From positions 434,001 through 498,000 of the forward strand of contig JAJJXM010000003.1 of the NCBI GenBank assembly GCA_024516155.1: 64,000 bases of DNA, read 5' to 3'. Positions 34,969 to 45,864 of this stretch are shown here, piece after piece. How positions within the stretch are numbered: position 1 is the first letter of the stretch; each line of letters opens with the position of its first letter. The translations under genes were made by a program, and so were the position numbers. The notes under the pieces are model-generated. The model was not told the DNA's origin, ran no database searches, and saw only the letters and a list, made by a program, of their open reading frames with translations. The DNA comes from Pyronema omphalodes (lineage: Eukaryota; Ascomycota; Pezizomycetes; Pezizales; Pyronemataceae).

Positions 34969-36811
34969 GGTTGGAGATGCGATTGAGTGAACTTTGGAAT
35001 GGGGTTGTGATGTTGGGTCGATTTGGAATAAAGCAACGGTAATATAGGTTATCGGTATCTCAAGTCTGGATCTCAATTCCTTCAAGGCCCTGTAAAAAAA
35101 CGATCTTTGTCAACATTTAGCATTCTTCCCCCTACATTTCATGACTGGAAAACTATACAACGGAATTTAATAAAGTCTAGAAAAAGAAAAACAACTTACG
35201 GGAGATGTAATGCAAATCAAGGAAGGAGCAAAAGCGTTTCCTGAGATTTATGAAAAAGAGAGAGTGTGTGAAGGAAGGTGGGAAAGGGGAAGAATATATA
35301 CCTCGGGGATGCCCGTAATCTCTGGGGACAATGTCGATCTCTCGAGGTCCTAGGAGCCTTGGGAGCCCGGTGAAAACGGCATATCTGGCGAGAACCACAG
35401 ACCGGTGAAAACTGAATATCTGGGCAAAACAGGGCACCGGTGAAAACGGCATATCTGGCGAGAAGGGGCTAACTGGGCAATAATGGGAGAACGGGATACC
35501 TGGAGAGAACTGGGGGTAGGTAGAATGAGAGACCAGGAAAGAAACGGTTAGGTAGGAATTAATCACGGTATTGAATTTACCATCCCTACATAGATAGGAA
35601 ATTTTACCCATGCAGTGTGCAGTGTGCACGGACCATCGATCGGGTTGTAAGTTACGGTTTATAATTTATAATTTATAATTTTATCGAAGACAGCATGGAA
35701 CAGGATTGAATTGGATGGGAGATTGAGGTATCGTTGGTGAGTGTGGTGAGGTGGGTTATGGTGGTTGGTTTATGGGTTTAAAGGAGGTGGTTCCACTGTT
35801 GCTTATGGATGGAAGTGCGAGTGCTGGAATTTGGAAATGGTGGATATGTGGGAGAGGTAAGGAGTGGGAACATAGAGTGTCATTCATGGAAGGAGGTATG
35901 GTGAGAATAGTGGTGGAGGGTGCTTAGATGGGGGATGGAGGGAGGGTGGTGATTGTGGAGATTGTGGGTTGTGATGATTTGAGATTGAAAGGGAGGTGTT
36001 GGAGATTGAGATGGGTGCTTATTCGTTGAAACTGAGACTTTATGGTACAGATCATGTGGTGATGATTGAACTGAAGAGAGTTCAATTCTATTGGTTTGTT
36101 CATCAAATTGGTGAATCGTCAACAAGTTACGAACAATTGTTATATAACCCCACCACTGCATTGGCTCTGTGCAGGCTGAACGGTATTGGTCTAAGACTGC
36201 GTTATCATCACTATATGTAGTGACAAGTTTACGGTCGAGAACCTGGCAAATATATCAACATCCACACACCAAATGGAATATCCGATCCAAAAACCGGTTA
36301 AACGTTCAGAAGCACATCATCATAAGACATCACTCTTGATACTGTCGTGTGATCTACAGACATGCACTTTTATAATTTAACCAAGGAAATAATATCCCGA
36401 GTTTTAGAAGCACAATAGATGTATGGATGAACTGGCTCTGCGGAAGATAGTGTTTCGTGATTCGAACTATGAAATTGTGGTGATGAGCTCAAAAGATTGA
36501 TTGATTGATTGAAGGTTAAGTAAACGCATAAGTGACGCGACAGATGGTGATAGGCGCGTCGTATTTACCAATCAGACGCGGTGAGGTAAAGTAAAACAAA
36601 AAAAATTCCAAATTCAATTTCTTCGGCATCGTTTGTCAAACCACTCCCTCCCATCCCCCTCCATGCCTAGGGATTTTCGGCTCTGAGTTTAGAAAACTCT
36701 GTATTAAACATCTTTTTGCTCCCTGAATCAAAATTTCATCATCATCTCAGAGTTTAATTAAACCACGAAATAATCTCACTCCTCAATTCATCTCAGCAAC
36801 AAAAAAAGAAT
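34969..36811. other. Intergenic stretch with 35-bp minisatellite
   Basis: AT-rich with scattered simple repeats (TTATAA repeats near 35655-35690, TTGA repeats near 36497) and a three-copy minisatellite. Frames such as 35177-35629 have no domain and pass through the repeat. The last 150 bp are the presumed promoter of F-box gene A. Confidence 0.6.
35367..35471 (+). repeat. 35-bp minisatellite, three copies
   Basis: Units start at 35367, 35402 and 35437, each opening CCGGTGAAAAC followed by ATATCTGG. Copies one and three agree over their first 28 bases; copy two is more diverged. Confidence 0.85.
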
Positions 36812-37588
36812 ATGGACGCCAAAAACCCCTCTACTCCACACAATCCCATTGCGCCATCAAAATGTCACATCCAACTCCTCCCGCGAGAGCTGACCCTGGA
36901 AATTATGGCCTATCTCAACAGCTCAGATACCATCTCCCTTATTCTATCCTCCAGATTCTTCCACGATGCCTGGAAGGATAATTACATATCCATTTGTTTA
37001 TCATTACTAAAACAAGAAGCCACATCATACACCCAAGAAGCTCTTTTCCTAGTCAAATCCCAATCTAGTTCTACTAGCCATGACGGCATGTTTTTGCCTG
37101 TGCATAATGATATAACCAAAGAAAAGGCTGACATAAATCCAGAAGCATGTTTCACATCACAACAAGCCTCTCTTCTACTCCGTAACTTCTCCCACGCTTC
37201 TTATATGCTTGAAGAATTCAACCACAATGTCCGAATCAACCGTTCCCTCCCAAAAATGAAACCTATCGAAAACATCCGTTTTCTCCGTAACCTTTACCGC
37301 CTCTGGATTTTCTCTACCACCGAAGACGAGGGCTATCTACAATCTTTCGGATACCTAGAGCTAGAAAGAATGGTGGAAATAGCGCAATGGTATGTAAGTT
37401 GGGAAGCGGAACGATGTAACGGGAAGGAAAGTCATAAGTGGTGGTTATGTTTAAAGAAGATTGTCATGGCGAGGGATAAGATAGAGGTGGATTTGGAGAA
37501 TGGGTTGTATGAGGGGGTGAGAAGACCCTCGTGGGCTTATGGTCCGGAGTGGACTTGGGCGATTTTTGATGATTATTTTGAGCGTTAG
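36812..37588 (+). CDS. F-box protein A, shortened by an in-frame stop
   Basis: F-box proteins recruit substrates to SCF ubiquitin ligases. Here residues about 20-65 (IQLLPRELTLEIMAYLNSSD...RFFHDAWKDNY) form the F-box. The rest (LLLRNFSHASYMLEEFNHNVRIN, KMKPIENIRFLRNLYRLWIF, YLELERMVEIAQWY) matches the body of a second F-box gene at 40.1-41.2 kb. The frame ends with TAG at 37586-37588 after 258 residues. Beyond the stop the same frame continues to 37696, and its GEPCGL and CGEC segments align without gaps to the sister protein (KEPCGL, CVVC). The TAG sits where the sister has Trp. So this copy has lost its C-terminus by a nonsense change, or uses read-through, or the base is an error. No intron was needed for the first 258 codons. 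Confidence 0.78.
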   Translation: MDAKNPSTPHNPIAPSKCHIQLLPRELTLEIMAYLNSSDTISLILSSRFFHDAWKDNYISICLSLLKQEATSYTQEALFLVKSQSSSTSHDGMFLPVHNDITKEKADINPEACFTSQQASLLLRNFSHASYMLEEFNHNVRINRSLPKMKPIENIRFLRNLYRLWIFSTTEDEGYLQSFGYLELERMVEIAQWYVSWEAERCNGKESHKWWLCLKKIVMARDKIEVDLENGLYEGVRRPSWAYGPEWTWAIFDDYFER

Positions 37589-37696
37589 CAGGGAATGAGG
37601 TCGAATACGGGGGAGCCGTGTGGGTTGGTGAGGTTGAAATGCGTAGATGGGAAGATACATGTTAGTCATTGTGGGGAATGTAGGGGTTTGTTGTAG

Positions 37697-38323
37697 ATAA
37701 TAGTGGTTTGGTATTTATTGATCTTGTTTATTGAAACAGTCTCGCCCCAGGGCTGGTTGTGAGATATGGGTGATTTTATATGAAGCCAGTCCTTGAGTGT
37801 GGTCAAGATCATATCGTGATCATAGTCGCCGCATTTTGACTGAGTTCATGGATATATACGAACTGTATAACGGAGGATAACGTAGCAAATTGCTCGAGTC
37901 GAGAGTGTATGAGTTGTAATATAACCTCGAAGCTGTACTTGGTGGGAAGGCTTATTTATAATGCGAAGTTACATGAGCCTAATCATATCTTTAGTTCGAT
38001 AGTGTCTCTTTCTATTCCTTTCTTCTACCGCCGAATTTTAACGCGACTTCAAATATGTCGTTAAACTTATCGCGGATATTAGGGTAGCCAGCTGTCCGCG
38101 TTTCTTCAGCGTTTACATACTAAAAAAATGATAGGTGCAGATATGACGTCAATCGTAGCCCAGTAAGAATCCGGATCAACCACAAAAATGTCTGTAGAAT
38201 CACTCAAGACCAAAACAAGATTTAATCACGCAGATAGAATAACCATCTCAATGCTTTCTCAAGCAAAACATTATTCTCAACCATAATCTCTGAAGAAAAA
38301 CCCCCACATTCCCTATCGCTAGC
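37697..38323. other. Intergenic stretch
   Basis: Between F-box gene A and the molybdoenzyme gene; AT-rich, no supported features. Confidence 0.6.
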
Positions 38324-39673
38324 ATGCATGTAAGCCATACGAATTTACCACTTCAGTTTGTCGTGTTGCCGTACTGATGATATTACATAGACAGAATACA
38401 GCATCGACGAGCCTCTGAACCGAGAACCTTCTCTTCGAGAGCTTATCAGCAGCTTCATTACGCCCGCTGAGATATCCTACGACCGTAACCACGGGTAACT
38501 CCACCCCCTTCTACATAATATCAACCCCCTGCATCCATCACTAACCTCCCTCCCCTATTCTCAGGCCTCTTCCGCACATAGACCCCCAAGAATACACCCT
38601 CACCATCACCGGGGCCGTATCTTCACCGCTAACATTAACCCTCTCCGAGCTGCAATCCTTCCCGCAGCACACCATTACCGCCGCTTTGCAATGTGCCGGA
38701 AACCGTCGCCACAGTATGCGGACGCAAGTCCACGAGGTTACCGGGATAGACTGGGGTAGCGCTGCTGTTAGTAACTGTATCTGGCGGGGGCCATTACTTG
38801 CGGATATTTTAGAGAAAGCCGGGGGGGTGACAATCGATAAAAACCAGGGACATGTGCATTTGAACTCTTCATATGTTCCTGTGAAAAAGGATAAGGAATT
38901 TGGTGCTAGTATACCACTAGAAAGATGTCTGGATAAGGGAAAGAAAGTTATTCTAGCTTTAGAGGTATGATTGATTTTTGTAATAAATTATTCCAGGTCT
39001 TTAGATATAAGATGAGGATGATATGCTAATCAAAGGGAGCTAGATGAATAACCAACCCCTCACCCCAAACCATGGATTCCCAGTTCGTGCAGTATCTCCA
39101 GGAATAGTGGGGGCTCGCTGGACAAAGTGGTTAGATGGGATTTATATCTCCGATACGGAAAGCAGTAATTATTACCAGAAAAAAGATTACAAGATACTAC
39201 CAGAGAATGTAACCTCCAAGGCGCAGGCTGAACTATATTGGGATCAGATTCCGCCGCTTTATGGTATGCCTGTGAACTCTGTTATTGCGTATCCTGAGCC
39301 GGAATCTGTTGTAGTTGCTGGGGAGGATAGAATGGTGGAGGTAGGGGGGTATGCGTTGCCTCAGGAAGATGATGGGCCGGTGGTAAAGGTTGAGGTGAGT
39401 TGTGATGGGGGGAAGACGTGGGAAGATGCGGAGATTTTGGCTCCGGAAAAGAAAGAGAGGGAGACAGAGGAGGGAGAGGAGAAATATAGGTGGTCATGGG
39501 TGATTTGGAAACATAAGGTACCGCGAGAAAAGTTGCTTGAGGAGACAAATATTTGGAGTAGGGCGACGGATAAGGGGGGTAACTCGCAGGATGGAAGTAA
39601 GCCGTGGAATCTGAGAGGTGTGGCGTACAACGCGTATGGAGAAACAGGTGGGTTGAAAATTGGTCAAGAATAA
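38324..39673 (+). CDS. Sulfite-oxidase-type molybdenum cofactor enzyme
   Basis: Molybdopterin oxidoreductase of the sulfite oxidase family; the closest known role is oxidation of sulfite to sulfate, though some fungal members lack a proven substrate. Exons 38324-38329, 38391-38494, 38565-38964 and 39044-39673 give 379 residues. The first coding exon is only ATGCAT, joined to TEYSIDEPLNREPSLRELISS. Domain order: Moco-binding domain (about 35-210) with the Mo-ligand Cys80 in AALQCAGNRRHSM and RNHGPLPH just before it. Then comes the segment LTPNHGFPVRAVSPGIVGARWTKWL and the C-terminal Mo-co dimerisation domain (about 240-375), with VEVSCDGGKTWEDA and WSRATDKGGNSQ. There is no N-terminal cytochrome b5 domain and no mitochondrial presequence, so it resembles the plant-like heme-free type, probably peroxisomal or cytosolic. 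No C-terminal SKL is seen (it ends KIGQE). Confidence 0.9.
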
Positions 39674-40127
39674 GCTGTAGTACTTCCTACCGACATTGGA
39701 ATGCTACAATATCACCGAGGGCTCCAAGTGGAAGCGATTAACTCATTATTTTTGAATCAAATATTCTTGTTTATTAGTGGTGCCGCTTTTATTAATCACA
39801 AACGAAATAATTCGATATGTTTTCGAGGTGCTATAACGTTGACTGAAGTGAAGTATAAAGCTGTGGTCTATACAAACTATCAGTGAAAATATTTGTGCAG
39901 TAACCTGGAGAGAAAGAAACAAACTCTGCGGTGTTTTGCCGACTGGGTTTTGAGTTTGACCCTCAACCAAACAGGGTCGTGATCACCTTGTGTATGTAAT
40001 TGAAACCCGACAGCTCTGAACTGCTGATGTTTTGTCCCGCTGTTCTGTTGTTCTGTTCAGAATTCACTATCGTCCAAATAGCACTACAAGGAAAAACATA
40101 AAACTAGAATTCCTCTTTATCCATAAA
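39674..40127. other. Convergent intergenic region
   Basis: Between the stops of the molybdoenzyme gene and F-box gene B. No coding evidence. Confidence 0.6.
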
Positions 40128-41186
40128 CTAAGCCCGAGAAGGACGAGAGGGTTTAAAGATCTCATCCCAAAGGGAAGTATTTACAGGTACGAGTCTCAGA
40201 TGACTTTCCAACGGAAAATAGTTCACCCTCACAAGTTCCTCCCCACTATCCGCCAAAATTGGCATCCTCATCTTCATATCATATTCTGGCGGGACATACT
40301 GCAACCTAAAAGAACCCGAATGATAAACCTTATTACAAACCACACAGATAGTAGCATGCTCATGGGAATACCAGTCACTGACACCCTCCGCATAGATCAG
40401 CCCACAAGGTTCCTTTGTAGTCGATGGCATATCCTCCCAATTCTCCCACCACTCGTCGAAAAAAGACCAAAGGCCATCGATGCAATCAAAAGGGCGTTTT
40501 CTCCGGGGCCACTTTTTTATGGAACTTCCAGAGTTTGCCAGGGCCGCGTTGACCCCTCGTAGATAAGGGTGCCATTGGACACCGCCACCAGGAGGTAAAG
40601 GCCACATTATTTCTTCGGAATACCAGCGTAGGATATCTTTCATACGTTTTAGTTCCAAGGCTCCAAATAAATCTAGATAACCTGTGTTCCGGGACCCAAT
40701 CCTTCGGAACTTCCAAACACGGTAAAGAGCTCGCAGGAATCGGTCGCATTCGATAGGTTTCATCTTTGGCTTTCGGTATTGGATTCGAATGTTCTGCTCG
40801 AAGAGTGATAACGTATGTTGGGCTTTGATGCAGTTGCGTAAGAGTAATGCTGCTTGGTGACGAGTATCATAGCCTGTCATCTTATCAGCTTTAGTTCCTG
40901 AATGTGTATGTATGGAGATCAATTAGAACGCACCGTTTACTCCAGTTTGTGCTTCTAATAGATCTAGTGCCTCCTTCTTAGCAGCCGAAGCTTCTCGCTC
41001 CAATATGCATCGACAGATGGTTTTGTAATTATCATTCCAGATTCCGTAAAATAGCCGTGAAGACACAAGAAGAGAAACCATATCAGTGCTGCTGACTTGT
41101 TTGAGAATTTCCAAGATAAGCTCTAACGGAAGGCTGTAGATATAGCTTCGATTTGTGAAGCCCACTGAGGGCTTGAAACGATCCAT
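40128..41186 (-). CDS. F-box protein B
   Basis: Sister of F-box protein A. Exons 40934-41186 and 40128-40897 join in phase to 340 residues. The F-box is at about 17-60 (YSLPLELILEILKQVSSTDMVSL...RLFYGIWNDNY). The body keeps LLLRNCIKAQHTLSLFEQNIRI, KMKPIECDRFLRALYRVWKF and LELKRMKDILRWY. Near residue 260, TKEPCGLIYAEG and CVVCNKVYHSG correspond to the part of protein A that lies after its stop codon. The final 60 residues have no counterpart there. The chosen intron is only 36 nt with a GTGCGT donor and CTAAT branch site; an alternative GTAAAC donor with a later AAG acceptor also keeps the frame. Substrate-binding region unassigned. Confidence 0.78.
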
Positions 41187-41641
41187 CTATTCGGTTTCTT
41201 CGGTTTGGAGATAAGGAAAAGTGGAGTGGGAAGATGGAGGATGAACGGAAGAGAGGACAAGTCACAGCTGTCGTCGGTAAAGAATGACAGAACCGCTGAC
41301 GCACGTGGAATTGTGCCGCGATAATGCATTATCCCTGCATCATTTAACCGGCATTGATATTGCTTAGCCGGGTGCATATATGATGCATATCACAGATTAT
41401 ATTGGGGCTTTTGATAAGGTGAAGAATAATCAAGTTTGAGAAGAAATTTGTATCACCTAATCGAACTCAATCCCATTATACTAACAGGTTCCGTATTATT
41501 GTACAATCTAGTTCTATTCTTGATCTCAAGTCATTCAAAATCTTTTTCCAAATAACCTCTTACTCTGGCTTTCGACCATAAACAACGTGACTAAACTCTT
41601 ATCAATATCTCCTCATGTTTTTAGACGAAGGATAAGGCTTA
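41187..41641. other. Intergenic between F-box B and methyltransferase 2
   Basis: Both flanking genes are on the minus strand, so this holds the F-box B promoter and the methyltransferase 3' region. Nothing else seen. Confidence 0.6.
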
Positions 41642-43015
41642 CTAGTAGTTATACGTATGAAAATTCTTATTCTTCAACGCCGCAAACGCATCCTTACAAT
41701 ACTTTTCCGCCCTCTGTACATCCATGCCAAGAATCCTAGTAGCAGCCGCCATAAAGTACGACTCAATTCCTACTCTAATTAGCCCTTCTTCCCCAAGCCT
41801 CCTTTGTACCCCCTCAAAAAGAAAAAAAACTTGGATATTCTCACCAGTCTCCATATTCAGCATATTCATAGCACCAATTCTCTTCTGCCTCTTATCTTTC
41901 GGCCACGGTCCAAAAGGATGTTTATAATCCAAAGCCACAATATCCGTAAAACCTGCCTTCCGAAGTCTTTCTGTCATATTCTCGCGAGTTGCAGGATTTC
42001 TTCCAATCTTAGGCATTGCTTCTTTATTCAAAATGTCGAAAGCAATCTTCAGAGCATTGTCGTCTGTTAGAGTTCCATCATCGCAGCAGAGCTCTCCTCC
42101 GACTTCGCCGAGTTGAACAAAGCCGCCGGGTTTAGTACAGCTAATTGTTTGTTAAATGGGGGTTTCTGAGGTAATGAAAGGATTGGATGTTGATCAAAGT
42201 ACCGGTAGACTTCCTCCATTAATTTATCCCAGTCACCAACACCCTGTGCTAGGTTACGAATATGAATAAAGTCAAAGAAATCCTTTCCTGTCAGCCGCAA
42301 TCGCTCAAATCCTTTCCAACTTCCTATTCCCCAATCTTTCGATTCCATGCAGGAATGGGGGGTACTGACAGGGCGATAAGTCCAAGGCTGTTCCACATCA
42401 TCCACCTCGAATCTACAATTTGGAGGAACCCAATTTGGCTGTATTGGACTTTCTTATATGTAAGGCTCCAAGCTTGTATTGTGATATCTATCAGATATTT
42501 GATGGATTAAGGGTTAAGTGAACCTTAGATCATTTCCGATAACTTCTGCGCATGGAAATTCATCGGCCATATCGATAGCCCAGATTCCGGTACCGGTACC
42601 GACATCGAGGATACGTTGAGGGTTCTGGATAGGGGCCGCATAGAGACTTCCTTGGAGGAGGAGAAGGAAGATTTCGTGGTGGAGATCGAGTCTGCCGGAG
42701 GGGAGGGATTAGTGGATGAGATTCGATAGTAGAACGTGACAATATTGGGATTGGGAACCGGTCTTGCTCAGTTTCGTCGGTTGGTAATATGTTTTTGTCC
42801 ATGCCGAAGTAGGTGTGGTATCTACGACCATTCTCGAAGATGTATTGATTGATGGAAGCTGTTAAGCTTGCTGTTTCCGTATCGTACCTATTTGAAAGTA
42901 TCAGGTATTACTGTCGACTCTAGCTGGTGATTTATTGAACAAACCCGGAGGAGGCATAGTCTTCGTCTTCAATATTTTGTAAGATTGCTGGATCGACTTC
43001 GAGCATTTCTTGCAT
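41642..43015 (-). CDS. LaeA-like SAM-dependent methyltransferase 2
   Basis: Paralogue of the methyltransferase at 24.9-26.2 kb. Seven exons join in phase to 317 residues: 42945-43015, 42759-42887, 42524-42691, 42370-42448, 42203-42282, 41845-42140 and 41642-41772. Shared blocks: LEVDPAILQN, SLTASINQYIFENGRRYHTYFGMDKN, LPTDETEQDRLDLHHE, motif I ILDVGTGTGIWAID (94-107), [66 protein letters not shown]. None of its introns is at the positions used by paralogue 1 except the first region near the N-terminus. Introns 4 (87 nt) and 6 (72 nt) are multiples of three and stop-free, so retained forms would add 29 or 24 residues in frame. I prefer the spliced forms because they restore the paralogue alignment. 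Some donors (GTTCCC, GTTCAC) are weak. Confidence 0.82.
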
Positions 43016-44075
43016 TGTTGATTGTTGGATGAGTTCTTAAGAGGAATCAGTGTGGTCCCGGCGATAGTTAAGTAAATACAGACGCGATGGACTGCATCTA
43101 AACACTAATAATTAGCTCAACCACGACCGAGAATTAGAATACCTAGACTCGATGAATTTTGTGGCTTGCAACAGTGCAGGATCATGCAGGTCATATTTCA
43201 AGACTGCCGTTATTCCATCATCAGCCCTATTCCCGTCTAGTTACCGAGGCGAAATATTTTCCACTAATCTAGTGTAATTTACCTGTCATTAAAATTGAAT
43301 TCAGTTAGGGTTTTTATCTACCTCCAGTCCGAGCTATAAAGGAAATCCAGAGGAGCTGCAGTGGAATAACCGCTAGATTGTTAGGTCGGCATTTGCACTG
43401 TTTTGGAACTAGCTTTGGACTTGATGAGTGGGGCGCGCACCAGCCTTGTGTAAACGCAACTCCCAGTCTTCTTTATGCATGGGCACCTGATTATGACGAA
43501 GAAGTTATCGCAAAGTGTCACAGAACGTTGTAAACCCCGGTATTGATTAGTACATGATGTATTTCCCAATGAATCTTTAATAATCTTCCGAACAGGTGAA
43601 GGACAGCACCATAGCAGGCATATCCCGATGAAATGGATCTGGGTGGGTATATCCGAGCGTTTTATTGACAGCTTAATAATAACACCCGTTATGGTACTTC
43701 GAAGCTTGTTAGTGAAACCTGGTAGTAAAGCCTGTTATTTCAGACCGTTTTTTTTATGACCGTTGACAGATGAAACTTGACACTTGATACCGTCAACGAA
43801 ACCAGTCCTCGCAAAAAGCACGTGCACTTCACGAGTGATCCGCCATGACACCGTTGCTTAAGCTGCAACCTGCAGGAGCTCCCACGTCATCGAGTGCAGC
43901 TTGACACGTTCACGTTCACCGCGTTCAACAAGGTATCAGATAACGCCCAACGAAGTCCCCGAAGTTCAACAAAGTTCGACAAAGTTCGATAACGCCCACC
44001 AAAATCCAAAAAGAGGCCGTACAAATTGTACATACAAACCAATTGCACGAATCCACCTAATCCCACCAATCCGTC
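43016..44075. other. Divergent intergenic region
   Basis: Between methyltransferase 2 (minus) and the small helical protein (plus). Contains short direct repeats AAGTTCRACAAAGTTCGA at about 43957-43990. No gene seen. Confidence 0.6.
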
Positions 44076-44504
44076 ATGGTCCTAGTAGCCGAGCTCCTCG
44101 CCGACCTCACCGTCCTGAAAACCATTGTCCGTACAATTCTCAATTTCACTCCTCCTTCTCTTTCTTCATGCCAATACAGCTGCTAATACCTCGCCCTTTT
44201 ACAACAGAATGCATCCGAAGCACTCTCCCTCGTCAATGCCACACCCACACAAGCATCAACACAAGACGCCGATCTAAAGCGAGCAATGGAATTTCTTAAG
44301 CTTCATGGAGAGCAGATAAAACACGATGAGTTAACAGTGAAGCGAATTGCGGTTGCGAAGGTGGCGGCAAGACTACGAGGGGAAGAGACTGGAATTGAGA
44401 GACGGGTGGATAATAAGATGGAGTGGGGCTATCAAAGTGACGATGGAAGGGGGGGATTGAGTGAAGGAGGTGGAGTGAGGATGGCAGGTGGATGGGGTGC
44501 ATAG
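44076..44504 (+). CDS. Small helical protein, unknown function
   Basis: Two exons, 44076-44126 and 44208-44504, give 115 residues. The intron has a canonical branch site TGCTAATAC about 20 nt before its CAG acceptor, which supports a real gene; the donor GTCCGT is unusual and might be a neighbouring GT. The predicted protein starts MVLVAELLADLTVLKTI and continues with long helices (DLKRAMEFLKLHGEQIKHDEL, VKRIAVAKVAARLRGEETG). It ends in a Gly-rich tail whose DNA is nearly all purine. No family recognised. It converges on the dUTPase gene with 202 bp between stops. Confidence 0.55.
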
Positions 44505-44706
44505 AAGGTAGGAATGGAGTAGGAGAGGTTGGGAGTAATATTTTCAGGCGTTTTTATGGCTTTAATAGCTTTGTTTAAAGAATTGATATGGAATTATGAA
44601 CTGCTATTTCATTCCGCCAACTCTATCTTGTTGGTGTCTAGATCTTCTAGAGTATATCCCACCGGGTATTCATATCTCATAACCATATCCCACCCTTCAG
44701 CTTTAT

Positions 44707-45498
44707 CTAGTTCAAGCTCACTCCAGTACTTCCGAATCCACCAGCACCACGAACACTCTCCTCGAGCTCCTCAACAACGACAACATCGGGGGTGTAAATC
44801 TATCGCCATCATATTAGCCTCTTATTCCCAAGCCCCATGGAACCAAAAATATTTACCCTCTCCAAAATCAACTGCGCAACTCTGTCTCCCTCCTTAACCT
44901 CGAAATCAACATCTGAGTGGTTAAACAACAAGACCTTAACCTGTCCTCTGTAGTCGGCATCGATAACTCCGGCTCCTACATCGATGAAGTTCTTCGCAGC
45001 TATTATAAAATAACCATTAGCCCTCATCCATCAATTTCTCGCTAATCCCAAGCCCATATTCCATCGTAGCTCGCCAACGTCTGACCAAGTCTGACACCAA
45101 CCCATTCCATTATACCTCCCCAATCATCCATAGGAAGGAATTAACCCACCTAATCCACTTCTCGGCGCAATTCTTCCATAAGTTCCAGCAGGAACCGCCA
45201 TCGCAATATCGGTATCAACCAGTCCCTTCCCTCTTGCAGGAATCGTAGTCGGCTTGCTAGCATAGATATCGTAACCCGCTGCGAACTCTGATCCACGGGT
45301 TGGTGCGCGTGCTGTCGAGCTAAGGAATTTAATCTGAAGGGAAGGGAGGCCTGAAGGGTTGGTGACCGGGGAGGTAGTGGTAGACATTGTACGAAGTTTT
45401 TTGGAGGTGGATTGTTGGGCGGGTGTAGAAGGACTGAGGGGGTGCTTGTCGGAGGTGGTGGCGGGTGGGTTGGTAGGAGTTGCGGGGCGGTCAGACAT
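44707..45498 (-). CDS. DUT1: Deoxyuridine 5'-triphosphate nucleotidohydrolase (dUTPase)
   Basis: Trimeric dUTPase, hydrolysing dUTP to dUMP and pyrophosphate to keep uracil out of DNA and supply dTMP synthesis. Exons 45150-45498, 44857-44999 and 44707-44799 give 194 residues. All five motifs are present: 1 AAGYDIYA (73-80), 2 PRSGLA (112-117), 3 GVIDADYRG (127-135), 4 GDRVAQLI (154-161), 5 [10 protein letters not shown] (181-190). The Tyr in motif 3 that stacks on the uracil and the Phe in motif 5 are conserved. The first intron (45000-45149) cuts motif 2 between G and L-A codons. Residues 1-50 are a Thr/Pro/Ser-rich tail absent from yeast Dut1. A second ATG at residue 38 (MSTTTSP) could start a shorter isoform, a familiar way of making nuclear and mitochondrial forms; that is inference. 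Confidence 0.95.
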
Positions 45499-45864
45499 GG
45501 TTTTGGTGATGGCGGGGATGGAAATGGTGGATCGTGGAGGCCTTCCGTAGCGCGATAAGACGCGTAAAATGCACATGGGACGACTTCACCACGGTTACTT
45601 GATGATCGATTAGTAATGAGGGCGAGAGGTGATTGGAGGAGGGGCTTCCATCGTAAATTAGATGGGACGGTCAAGATCTTCACTTGGCTACTTGACTACC
45701 GTTTACTCTAAAGCTTCGTAGTCGTAGTCTCCCGAGATTGGTTCTTGGGTTGTTGGATAAACGTTAAATATTCAGCTACCTTACAAATGTCTCTCTCTAT
45801 CATTATAACAACATTTTCGTAATATCTCCGCTTCCATTTCGGATTACCCATAAGTCCCTCCTTC

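Noticed and set aside
42283..42369. Reading methyltransferase 2 exons 4-5 as one continuous exon
   Set aside because: The frame is open, but the inserted residues break the alignment with paralogue 1 just before the FDxIHxRNL block; kept only as a retention possibility.
24884..43015. Secondary-metabolite gene cluster
   Set aside because: Methyltransferases, dehydrogenase and molybdoenzyme are present, but no PKS, NRPS, terpene cyclase or pathway-specific regulator, and housekeeping-type genes lie among them.
45150..45683. 177-codon minus-strand frame over the dUTPase
   Set aside because: Shifted frame of the dUTPase first exon, which carries motifs 1 and 2 in the other register.
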